A stretch of 41,321 bases of DNA, taken from Desulfobacteraceae bacterium (GTDB lineage: Bacteria; Desulfobacterota; Desulfobacteria; Desulfobacterales; Desulfosalsimonadaceae). Of the stretch, positions 16,148 through 23,708 are shown piece by piece. The position numbers were made by a program, and so were the translations under genes. Within the stretch, counting starts at the first letter, position 1. Each line of letters begins with the position of its first letter. The notes beneath the pieces are model-generated. The model did not search any database. It saw only the letters and a program-made list of their open reading frames with translations, and was not told the origin of the DNA. The stretch lies in the NCBI GenBank assembly GCA_011390465.1, contig JAABSH010000034.1, positions 1 through 41,321 on the forward strand, in the 5' to 3' direction.

Positions 16148-17959
16148 TTACCCAATAAAGGAGGCTTCATCAATTTCAATGGGGGCGCCGTCGGTTGCCA
16201 GAATCGCGTTCATTTTGCCCAGGGTGGTCGGCAGAACGGTATTACAGAAATACTGGGCACTCTTGAGCTGACCCGCATAGAACGGAATATCCTTTTTCTT
16301 TGCTTTTTCCAGCGCATCCGCCGCAATCTGGGCTCTCCAGAGCAGCATCCATGCCATCACCACATCACCGCAAACTTCCATGAACGGGTAAGAGAAGGCA
16401 AACGCATTCAGCACCTTATCAGACATGGCGGTTTTGCCCATATGCATGGCCACCTCACCCAGTTTGTTCAGGGCTTCTTCGACCTTCACGGCGTAATCCT
16501 TAATACTGTCGATGTTCTTTGCCGCACCGGTGACCGCCATGATTTCACCCATGAGGTCCATGACCAGCTTGCCTTTTTTCATTCCGAGTTTTCTGCCCAG
16601 CAGGTCCATGGACTGGATACCGTTGGTGCCTTCATAGATCATGGTGATCCGGCAGTCTCTCATGAGCTGTTCCTGGGGATATTCCTTGATGTACCCATAC
16701 CCGCCATATACCTGCATCCCGGCGTTACACACATCAAACGCGCGGTCCGTGACATACCCTTTGGCAATGGGAATCAGGAGCTCAATCAGGTCATGATATT
16801 TTTCTTTTTCTTTCTCATCTTCAACCGTGTTGGCCTTGTCTTCACACCAGGCCACATAGTACAGAAGGCTTCTCATTCCTTCGATATAGACTTTCATGTT
16901 CAGAAGCATCCGGCGAACATCCGGATGATTGATAATGGCAACGCCGGGGGCGTCTTTTTCAAACATGGCCAGCAGGTTGCGGCCCTGAATACGTTCTTTG
17001 GCATAATTCACCGCATTCATGTAAGAAGCGGTGGCACAGGCAAACCCCTGCATGCCGACGAGCAGGCGGGCTTCGTTCATCATAAGAAACATGGCGCGCA
17101 TGCCTTTGTTCTCTTCACCCAGCAGGGTGCCGATGCATTGGCCTTTTTCACCCATGGACATTGTGCAGGTGGCATTTCCGTGGATGCCCATTTTTTCCTC
17201 AATACCCACGCAGGTGATATCGTTGAACTCACCCAGGCTGCCGTCCGGATTAACCCGGTATTTGGGAACGCAAAACAGAGAGATGCCTTTGGTGCCGGCA
17301 GGTGCGCCTTCGATGCGGGCCAGCACCGGATGAATGATGTTTTCGCAAAGATCATGATCGCCGCTGGAGATAAAGATCTTCTGACCGGTGATGGAGTATG
17401 TGCCGTCGCCATTGGGAACCGCTTTGGTGGTCAGAGCGCCCACGTCGGAACCGGCTTCCGGCTCGGTAAGCAGCATGGTGCCGCCCCATTTGCAGGTGAA
17501 CATATTTTTGAGATACGTTTTTTTCTGTTCGTCTGTACCGAATGCTTCAACCAATTTCCCGGCGCCATGGGTCAGACCGGAGTACATCATAAACGCATAG
17601 TTGGCGCCGTTAAAATACTCCGCTGCCGCCATGGAAACGGATCTTGGCATGCCCTGTCCACCGTATTCCGGATCTTCCGGCATGGCGGTCCATTCGCCTT
17701 CACACAATAGTTCAAACGGTTTTTTGAAAAATTCCGGGACCGTTACGGCATTGTTTTCAAATGTTACGCCGGCTTCGTCGCCTTCTTTCCGTGTGGGAAG
17801 GATTTCCTTGACGGCCAGATTGCGTGCTTCTGAAACAATCAGATCCACTGTTTTTTTATTGAATTCCGCGTATTGTTCACTTTTGCTGAATTGCCCCACA
17901 TTCAATTGCTCGTGAAGGACAAAATCGATATCCCGCCGATCTGAAATTTGCTGTGCCAT
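16148..17959 (-). CDS. Acyl-CoA dehydrogenase, long form with C-terminal extension
   Basis: The 603-residue protein has the acyl-CoA dehydrogenase flavin and substrate motifs LLTEPEAGSDVGAL (163-176) and TGQKIFISSGDHD, then GMQVYGGYGYIKEYPQEQLMRD. Glu443 in MIYEGTNGIQSMDLLGRK matches the catalytic base. At about 600 residues it belongs to the longer class with an extra C-terminal helical domain (PF12806-type), as in FadE5-like enzymes for medium- and long-chain acyl-CoA. It oxidises acyl-CoA to enoyl-CoA and passes electrons to ETF, the product of the operon just downstream. It lies 62 bp after tetR on the same strand with no visible promoter between, so it is probably co-transcribed with and repressed by TetR. 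Chain-length preference is not deducible. Confidence 0.95.
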   Translation of the reverse strand: MAQQISDRRDIDFVLHEQLNVGQFSKSEQYAEFNKKTVDLIVSEARNLAVKEILPTRKEGDEAGVTFENNAVTVPEFFKKPFELLCEGEWTAMPEDPEYGGQGMPRSVSMAAAEYFNGANYAFMMYSGLTHGAGKLVEAFGTDEQKKTYLKNMFTCKWGGTMLLTEPEAGSDVGALTTKAVPNGDGTYSITGQKIFISSGDHDLCENIIHPVLARIEGAPAGTKGISLFCVPKYRVNPDGSLGEFNDITCVGIEEKMGIHGNATCTMSMGEKGQCIGTLLGEENKGMRAMFLMMNEARLLVGMQGFACATASYMNAVNYAKERIQGRNLLAMFEKDAPGVAIINHPDVRRMLLNMKVYIEGMRSLLYYVAWCEDKANTVEDEKEKEKYHDLIELLIPIAKGYVTDRAFDVCNAGMQVYGGYGYIKEYPQEQLMRDCRITMIYEGTNGIQSMDLLGRKLGMKKGKLVMDLMGEIMAVTGAAKNIDSIKDYAVKVEEALNKLGEVAMHMGKTAMSDKVLNAFAFSYPFMEVCGDVVMAWMLLWRAQIAADALEKAKKKDIPFYAGQLKSAQYFCNTVLPTTLGKMNAILATDGAPIEIDEASFIG

Positions 17960-18021
17960 AATTTCGGTTCTCCTTTTAATTTTTAATTTTTAAATACAAT
18001 TCCTGATAAATTTATATTTGA

Positions 18022-18711
18022 CTAATTTTCTTTTTGCATCTCCCTGCCGCCCGCCCCGATACCTCTGAAATAAAGATCCACAAGGGGGTCGGCCATGGTC
18101 ACCAGATCATATTTAATACCGGTGACCACCCAGGTATTGATCACTTCATTTACCGCGCCAAGAATAAACCGCTTGGCAAGACCGGACTGAAAATCCTTGC
18201 GGATGCTGCCTTCCTTCTGCCCCTGATCAATGATATCCCCCACAATATCCAGATACATTTTGGTGATATCCTTTATATAAGCCTCGTCGATATAACGGGC
18301 CTGAAGGGCTTCGCGCTGAAATACCACCGCCATGTTCGGGTCCCGCTGGAATTCTCCCAGATGCCGGCGGATCAGGTTTCTGAGCTTGTCTTCCGCGTGT
18401 TCGGCCTCTTCCACCTCGCCCTTGAACCGGTCAAACACCCGCCGGGTCTTGTAGCTGAAAAAATTAAACAGAATATCGGCTTTGTTTTTAAAATAAATAT
18501 AGATGGTGCCGTCGGCAACACCGGCCTCACGGGCGACCTGGGAAATGGTGGCCTTATGATACCCCTGTTCCGCAAACACCTTTATGGCAGCATTGAGGAT
18601 CTGGTGGTATTTATCGTTATTGGATTTATTTGATTTGTCCGGCTTTTTAATGACGCACCCCGTAAAACCCTGAATAATGAATGAACCTTCATTCAGTGAA
18701 TGAAGGTTCAT
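18022..18711 (-). CDS. TetR-family repressor of acyl-CoA oxidation genes (FadR-like)
   Basis: The product has an N-terminal TetR helix-turn-helix (ILNAAIKVFAEQGYHKATIS, then QVAREAGVADGTIYIYFKNK) and an all-helical ligand domain resembling acyl-CoA-responsive regulators. The frame's only ATG (18711) lies inside the operator, and the predicted transcription start (near 18707) lies downstream of it. Translation may therefore begin at an AUU at 18651, where ACGGGGTG gives a ribosome site and the protein would start at KKPDKSNKSNN. No ATG, GTG or TTG lies between. Two tandem perfect palindromes cover the promoter, and a third related site controls emo-etfBA. The expected role is to repress beta-oxidation genes until long-chain acyl-CoA binds. 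The function and family are firm, but the ligand is inferred. Confidence 0.9.
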   Translation of the reverse strand: MNLHSLNEGSFIIQGFTGCVIKKPDKSNKSNNDKYHQILNAAIKVFAEQGYHKATISQVAREAGVADGTIYIYFKNKADILFNFFSYKTRRVFDRFKGEVEEAEHAEDKLRNLIRRHLGEFQRDPNMAVVFQREALQARYIDEAYIKDITKMYLDIVGDIIDQGQKEGSIRKDFQSGLAKRFILGAVNEVINTWVVTGIKYDLVTMADPLVDLYFRGIGAGGREMQKEN

Positions 18712-18718
18712 TCATTAT
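18674..18718. promoter_or_regulatory. Double TetR operator (two abutting perfect 18-bp palindromes)
   Basis: TGAATGAACCTTCATTCA (18678-18695) and TGAATGAAGGTTCATTCA (18697-18714) are each perfect palindromes separated by one G. Together with flanking bases they form a single 45-bp palindrome centred on 18696. The right-hand copy touches the predicted -10. This is the likely autoregulatory site of the TetR gene. Confidence 0.85.
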
Positions 18719-18741
18719 CAAATCCGTTCAGGGGCTGTCAA
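18714..18741 (-). promoter_or_regulatory. Predicted promoter of tetR-acyl-CoA dehydrogenase
   Basis: On the minus strand a consensus TTGACA (18741-18736), a 16-base spacer and GATAAT (18719-18714) predict a start near 18707. The -10 abuts operator palindrome 2 and the start lies inside it. Bases 18742-18890 further upstream hold no recognisable gene. Confidence 0.6.
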
Positions 18742-18890
18742 GAAAAAATTAAGGGATTTCGATTAAAAATTAGCCTGTTGGTTGGTATCCGCGGCAATCG
18801 TTATAAATTCAACCGGCCGCCCAATTCCGCCTATTTCTTCACCCGTTCACGGGGTCAACATTTTCAGATTTTCTTAACCCATTGACGTGG

Positions 18891-18995
18891 AAGCGTTTGC
18901 AGGGTGCTGCAGATGCGAGGCGCCGGGCGCGAAGACGTACTTGTCGTACTTCAAATGCCCGGGAACAAAGCAGATGCGGTACTCTGTGAACGCTT
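18891..18995. repeat. Inverted-repeat element abutting the 3' end of efp
   Basis: The ends AAGCGTT (18891-18897) and AACGCTT (18989-18995) are inverted copies, and the similarity continues inward with few mismatches. Inside are a direct repeat GCAGATGC (18909-18916 and 18970-18977), a GC-rich stretch, and a short CGTACTT direct/inverted core at 18936-18951. The element ends three bases before the efp stop codon and encodes no protein. Its structure suggests an interspersed REP-like or MITE-like element that may also end efp transcription. Confidence 0.6.
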
Positions 18996-18998
18996 ACC

Positions 18999-19562
18999 TC
19001 ATTTTTTCACCCGTTCCACATAAGCCCCGGTGCGGGTGTCAATGCGAATCATCTCCCCTTCTTCAATAAACGGCGGCACCTGCACTTCGTATCCGGTTTC
19101 CAGGGTGGCGGGTTTATTGCTGCCGGAGGCAGTGTCCCCTTTTACCCAGGGATCGGATTTCACGATTTTCAGTTCAATGAAATTCGGCAGGGAGACGGCA
19201 ATGGGATTGCCGTTAAACAACAGCACGTTGCAGACGGTATTTTCCTTTAGAAAATTAATGTCATCACCGATCTGTTCTTTGACCAGAAAAATCTGATCAT
19301 AGGTGGATGAATTCATAAAACAATACTGCTCGCCGTCACTGTAAAGATATTCCATTTCCTGTTCTTCAAGGTTGGCGGGGCTGAATTTTTCGCCGGACCG
19401 ATACGTCCGGTCAAACTGGGTGCCGGTAATCATGTTTTTAAGTTTGCATTTGTACAGGGCCTGGCCCTTGCCGGGTTTGACAAATTCAAACCCCACGATC
19501 ACATAGGGGTCGCCGTCAATTTCTATTTTCAGACCTTTTTTAAGATCACCGCTTTCATACAT
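18999..19562 (-). CDS. efp: Translation elongation factor P
   Basis: The 187-residue protein has the three-beta-barrel EF-P length and the conserved loop VKPGKGQALYKCKLKN with Lys32 at its tip, the residue modified in many bacteria. The C-terminal signature GDTASGSNKPATLETG, then VQVPPFIEEGEMIRIDTRTG, is intact. EF-P binds between the P and E sites and relieves stalling at polyproline. The TrpF-like gene lies 88 bp upstream on the same strand, and an inverted-repeat element abuts its 3' end. Confidence 0.97.
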   Translation of the reverse strand: MYESGDLKKGLKIEIDGDPYVIVGFEFVKPGKGQALYKCKLKNMITGTQFDRTYRSGEKFSPANLEEQEMEYLYSDGEQYCFMNSSTYDQIFLVKEQIGDDINFLKENTVCNVLLFNGNPIAVSLPNFIELKIVKSDPWVKGDTASGSNKPATLETGYEVQVPPFIEEGEMIRIDTRTGAYVERVKK

Positions 19563-19650
19563 GTGTGCTGTCTCCTGTTAAAATGGTTTTAATTCGTTGC
19601 GTTAGAAGAAACTGCTTATACCTGAAAAAAGGCGTGAAGATCAAATGTTT

Positions 19651-20493
19651 TTACCGCTTCCCGGAGCAGAGATCCGATGCCGCCCGCCGGGTTTCCGCCA
19701 GAAACCGGCGCACCTTTGCCATGTCCTTTTTAAAACGGATGGGCCGGCCCTGACCGTCGCAGGCATTGGTCAGGGTGCAGGAATCGACCCCGGCCGGGCC
19801 CACCGCCTTGATTGCCGCGTAAACATTATCCGGAGACAACCCGCCGGCCAGAATAACCGGTATCGGGCTCTTCTCCACCAACCGGGCCGCGGCAGCCCAG
19901 CTGCAAGTTTTTCCGGTAATGCCCACAAATCCGCTGACCGGCTGGTCTTCGGGTTTTTCACTATTCACCAGCACCGTGTCTGTCAGAAAAAAATCACTGA
20001 CCGGCCCGAACATGGCGGCCAGCTCCAGATAATTGGTGCCGGCTTCTGCCGCACCGGCTGGAATGGGGATCGTCCGCATAATCTTTATTTCAGGAAATTT
20101 TTCCCGAATAGCCGTTTGCAGCGCAATCAGCCGGCGGCACGCCGGCTTTGCAATCTGCAACGGGTTATCCGTGAGTATTTCGCAAAAATGGACAATATCC
20201 GGCTGATAAAAATCAAGGGAAGCAAATACCCGGTCCGGATCATTGTACAGCAGGATAAGGCTGGTGTTTGCCGTTGTTTTCCTTACCAGATCGAGGGTTT
20301 GCTTGATTTCAGGCTGCTTCCAGTTGTCGGCTGAGACAATAACGCTGCCCACATGGTCCACCCCGAGGGCGATCACCTGCTCTGCTTCCGCCGGAGTCTG
20401 AATTTCATAAATCTGTGAAATTATTTTTTTCATGGTATTTTTGGAAAACCTTGGCCCGAAATTTGAGTTGACTTTTGCGGCTTGCTTTAACAT
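19651..20493 (-). CDS. TrpF-like (phosphoribosylanthranilate isomerase-related) TIM-barrel protein lacking the catalytic Cys
   Basis: The C-terminal half fits TrpF: DTVLVN (catalytic-Asp region), GKTCSWAAAARLV, VILAGGLSPDNVYAAI and GPAGVDSCTLTN correspond to the phosphate-binding strands. The family start is normally K(I/V)CGIT with the catalytic base Cys, but here it reads MKKIISQIYEIQTP and no Cys is present. The listed start (20493) adds 20 residues. The ATG at 20433 aligns better with the family's first strand, though neither has a clear ribosome site. No trp genes are nearby; guaA diverges 45 bp away and efp follows. It could be an altered isomerase or a paralogue with another sugar-phosphate substrate. 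Fold confidence is good, activity confidence is low. Confidence 0.7.
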   Translation of the reverse strand: MLKQAAKVNSNFGPRFSKNTMKKIISQIYEIQTPAEAEQVIALGVDHVGSVIVSADNWKQPEIKQTLDLVRKTTANTSLILLYNDPDRVFASLDFYQPDIVHFCEILTDNPLQIAKPACRRLIALQTAIREKFPEIKIMRTIPIPAGAAEAGTNYLELAAMFGPVSDFFLTDTVLVNSEKPEDQPVSGFVGITGKTCSWAAAARLVEKSPIPVILAGGLSPDNVYAAIKAVGPAGVDSCTLTNACDGQGRPIRFKKDMAKVRRFLAETRRAASDLCSGKR

Positions 20494-20538
20494 ATTAATT
20501 TTATTTTATCAAATTGTTTCAGAGGACATAACCTACCC

Positions 20539-22068
20539 ATGATCGTTGTTATTGATTTCGGCTCTCAGTACAATCAGCTCATCGCCCGACGGGTCCGGGA
20601 GTGCCGGGTGTACTGCCAGATCGAGCCCCCGGATATTGACCTGAAAACCATTGAGTCCCTTGCGCCCGACGGCATTATTCTTTCCGGCGGGCCGGCCAGC
20701 ATTTACGGCAAAAACAGCCCGAAAATCGATCCGGCCATATTTGATGCCGGGATCCCGGTGCTGGGCATCTGCTACGGCATGCAGTTTATGGTGGATGCCC
20801 TGGGCGGCACCGTTAAAAAAGCCGCCAAGCGGGAATACGGATTTGCCGAACTGGATATTCAAAACAAAGAAAATCTGTTTGAAAAAATCGACTCCCCCGC
20901 CACCTGCTGGATGAGCCACGGGGATGCCATCACGGCCCTGCCTGAAGGATTTTCCATTACCGGATCAACGGAGAATACCCCCTATGCAGCGGTGGAACAT
21001 GCTGACCGCCGGCTTTACGGGCTTCAGTTTCATCCGGAAGTGGAACATACCCCCAAAGGCAAGCAGATCCTGCGCAATTTTCTGTTCAACATCTGCAACT
21101 GCCGGCGCAACTGGACCATGAAAACCTTTGCCAAAGACGCTATCAGCCAGATCCAGGCGGCGGCAGCGGACAAAAAGGTCATCCTGGGCTTAAGCGGCGG
21201 CGTGGATTCATCGGTTACCGCCATGCTCATTCACCAGGCCATCGGCGCGCGTCTGACCTGCATTTTTGTGGACAACGGCCTGCTGCGGCTCGATGAAGCC
21301 GCCAAACTCAAAAAAGTATTTAAAGAACACCTCCATCTCAATATCCGGTTTGTCAATGCGTCCAAGCTGTTTCTGGACGCGCTTTCCGGGGTGACGGATC
21401 CGGAAAAAAAGCGCAAAATCATCGGCAAAATTTTTATGGACGTGTTTGAAGCAGAAGCCAAAAAAATCAACGGAGCGGAATTTCTGGCCCAGGGCACCCT
21501 GTATCCGGACATTATTGAATCTCAGTCCGCTTTCGGCGGCCCCACCTCCATCATCAAATCCCATCACAATGTGGGCGGGCTGCCGAAAAAAATGAAACTG
21601 AAACTCATTGAGCCCCTGAAATATCTGTTCAAGGATGAAGTCCGGGCCCTTGGCAAAACCCTGGGCATGCCCGAAGATCTCATCTGGCGCCAGCCTTTCC
21701 CCGGCCCGGGGCTGGGCATCCGCATCATCGGCGAAATTACGCCGAAACGGTTGACAATTCTGCGAAAAGTCGATGACATTCTGGTCATGGAAATCAAGGC
21801 GGCAGGGTATTATAAAAAATTATGGCAGTCCTTTGCCGTGCTGCTGCCCATTAAAAGCGTGGGCGTGATGGGGGACAAACGCACCTATGAAAATATCGTG
21901 GCCATCCGGGCGGTCACGAGCAAAGATGCCATGACCGCGGACTGGGCCCGGCTGCCCCACAAGCTGCTGGCCAAAATTTCCAACCGGATTATCAATGAAG
22001 TCACCGGGGTCAACCGGGTGGCGTACGACATCAGTTCCAAACCCCCCAGCACCATAGAATGGGAATAA
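20539..22068 (+). CDS. guaA: GMP synthase (glutamine-hydrolysing)
   Basis: The 509-residue protein combines a class I glutamine amidotransferase (LGICYGMQ, Cys78; FHPEVEHT with the His and Glu of the triad) with an ATP pyrophosphatase domain (GLSGGVDSSV). The C-terminal dimerisation domain ends with the conserved NRVAYDISSKPPSTIEWE. It converts XMP, ATP and glutamine to GMP. Length is complete. AGAGGAC precedes the ATG by about a dozen bases. It heads a plus-strand unit with a membrane coiled-coil gene 9 bp downstream and larB immediately after. Confidence 0.98.
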   Translation: MIVVIDFGSQYNQLIARRVRECRVYCQIEPPDIDLKTIESLAPDGIILSGGPASIYGKNSPKIDPAIFDAGIPVLGICYGMQFMVDALGGTVKKAAKREYGFAELDIQNKENLFEKIDSPATCWMSHGDAITALPEGFSITGSTENTPYAAVEHADRRLYGLQFHPEVEHTPKGKQILRNFLFNICNCRRNWTMKTFAKDAISQIQAAAADKKVILGLSGGVDSSVTAMLIHQAIGARLTCIFVDNGLLRLDEAAKLKKVFKEHLHLNIRFVNASKLFLDALSGVTDPEKKRKIIGKIFMDVFEAEAKKINGAEFLAQGTLYPDIIESQSAFGGPTSIIKSHHNVGGLPKKMKLKLIEPLKYLFKDEVRALGKTLGMPEDLIWRQPFPGPGLGIRIIGEITPKRLTILRKVDDILVMEIKAAGYYKKLWQSFAVLLPIKSVGVMGDKRTYENIVAIRAVTSKDAMTADWARLPHKLLAKISNRIINEVTGVNRVAYDISSKPPSTIEWE

Positions 22069-22077
22069 TCTTGACCG

Positions 22078-22947
22078 ATGGATGATCAGCGGGAATTTAA
22101 AATCAACCTGCATGGGGATGCGCCGGAAGATGACGCTCAGGAAACCCTTTATCTGACGGAGGAAGTGCCACCGCCCAAAAAACCTGTCAAAGGGGCCATG
22201 CTGGTGCTTTTGGCGATCTTTGCGGCGGCCGTCTTTGGCGGGGCCCTGTTTTTTGTCTATGACCATTTAAACAGCCGCATTCAGGAAATCAACGCCCGGG
22301 GATCTGAGGGCATTGCCTGTGTGTCCGAAACCCTGGACAACCGGTATGCGGAACTTTCAGGACAGTTTGCCGCGCAAATGGAATCCAACCGTTCCCGGCT
22401 AACGGATCTGGAATCCCGGCTCACTGCGGTAAAGGCATCGGTATCAACCCTTGACAGCGGCAAGCTGGACAAAAAAGACACCACTGCCATCCGGGAGAAC
22501 CTTTTAAAAGACATTCAATCAAAACATATCGGGCCCCTGCAAAAATCCCTTGAGAACATTCAAACGGAATTTTCCGGCATCACCACTGCCATGGCCGGTG
22601 TATCCGAGACGCTGAAAACCTTAAAAACCGATATCAGCGCCAATAAAGACGCCATCACGGCCCTGAAAAAAACAGCAGCAGAAACCCTTGATCAGCCGTA
22701 TCTTGAAAAGCAGCTTCAGAAAGAACGGGATTTTCACCAGCAGAACATGGCCCATGCCATGGAAACCCTGTTCAGCGAGCTCACATCCCTCCGGAAAATG
22801 CTCCAGGACCTTGAAACAACCGTGGCCGATATCCGTGCAGCCGCCAAACCAACCCCTCCCGCAGCCTCCGGGCCGGCCACAAAAGCCCCGTCAGACACCC
22901 TTGCGGTTCCAAAGCCCGGTGAGATCATTGAACAGGAAATTGAGTAA
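22078..22947 (+). CDS. Single-pass membrane protein with long coiled coil, function unknown
   Basis: I do not recognise this 289-residue protein. A short acidic N-terminus is followed by one transmembrane helix (about 39-61, AMLVLLAIFAAAVFGGALFF). A long heptad-rich, charged region (65-255) predicts coiled coil facing the periplasm or cytosol. A Pro/Ala-rich tail (257-275) precedes the end at IIEQEIE. It starts 9 bp after guaA and its stop directly abuts the GTG of larB, so the three genes are probably one transcript. The layout resembles other bacterial membrane-anchored scaffold or uroporphyrinogen-synthase-fusion-like (HemX-type) coiled-coil proteins, but nothing identifies a function. Confidence 0.75.
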   Translation: MDDQREFKINLHGDAPEDDAQETLYLTEEVPPPKKPVKGAMLVLLAIFAAAVFGGALFFVYDHLNSRIQEINARGSEGIACVSETLDNRYAELSGQFAAQMESNRSRLTDLESRLTAVKASVSTLDSGKLDKKDTTAIRENLLKDIQSKHIGPLQKSLENIQTEFSGITTAMAGVSETLKTLKTDISANKDAITALKKTAAETLDQPYLEKQLQKERDFHQQNMAHAMETLFSELTSLRKMLQDLETTVADIRAAAKPTPPAASGPATKAPSDTLAVPKPGEIIEQEIE

Positions 22948-23697
22948 GTGACACCAGAGGCCCTGAAAGCACTGCTCAACGCCGTGGCATCCGGGAAAAC
23001 CCCCGTGGATGCGGCGGCCGATTCCCTGAAACATTTGTCCATGGAAGATCTCGGTTTTGCCCACATTGATCATCACCGGTCATTGCGCAAGGGATTTCCC
23101 GAGGTCATTTTCGGGGAAAACAAAACCGCCGGACAGATTATCGGCATTATGGAACGGATGACCCTGTGGGAAAAGGTGATTCTGGTCACCCGCATTGACG
23201 CGGAAAAAGCCCGGGCCGTGACGGACCGGTTTCCAGAGGCCAAATATCATGCCGACGCCCGCATGATCTACCTGACGGACGGCCCGGTGCCGGAGACCGG
23301 CAAAGGCGCCATCCTGATCCTGAGCGCGGGCACTTCGGATATTCCCGTGGCAAAAGAGGCGTTTCTCACGGCAAAGGCCATGGGAAATACCGTGGAAGCG
23401 ATTTATGACGTGGGCGTGGCCGGCATCCACCGGCTGTTCAGCCACAAAGAAAAAATCGAAAACGCCGCCGTTCTGATTGTGGTGGCCGGCATGGAAGGGG
23501 CCCTGCCCAGCGTGGTGGCAGGTCTGGTGGACCGGCCCGTGATCGCGGTGCCCACCAGTGTGGGCTACGGCGCCAGTTTCGGGGGCCTCACCGCCCTGTT
23601 TTCCATGCTCAACACCTGCAGTTCCAACGTGGCCGTGGTCAACATCGACAACGGCTTCGGCGCCGGGTATATGGCCAGCTGCATTAACCGGGTATGA
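22948..23697 (+). CDS. larB: LarB, pyridinium-3,5-biscarboxylic acid mononucleotide synthase (nickel-pincer cofactor)
   Basis: The 249-residue protein starts at a GTG directly after the upstream stop. It has the AIR-carboxylase-like fold with LSAGTSDIPVAKEA, YDVGVAGIHRLFSH, VVAGMEGALPSVVAGLVD, AVPTSVGYGASFGG and NIDNGFGAGYMA, all LarB hallmarks. LarB carboxylates and hydrolyses nicotinic acid adenine dinucleotide as the first step of the nickel-pincer nucleotide made with LarE and LarC. The cofactor serves lactate racemase and LarA homologues. No larC, larE or larA lies here, so the pathway must be completed elsewhere. It converges on the aminotransferase gene with 11 bp between stops. Confidence 0.92.
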   Translation: MTPEALKALLNAVASGKTPVDAAADSLKHLSMEDLGFAHIDHHRSLRKGFPEVIFGENKTAGQIIGIMERMTLWEKVILVTRIDAEKARAVTDRFPEAKYHADARMIYLTDGPVPETGKGAILILSAGTSDIPVAKEAFLTAKAMGNTVEAIYDVGVAGIHRLFSHKEKIENAAVLIVVAGMEGALPSVVAGLVDRPVIAVPTSVGYGASFGGLTALFSMLNTCSSNVAVVNIDNGFGAGYMASCINRV

Positions 23698-23708
23698 GTT
23701 TTTTATTT

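Noticed and set aside
16145-17710. 521-residue plus-strand ORF
   Set aside because: It is antisense to the acyl-CoA dehydrogenase with its intact catalytic motifs.
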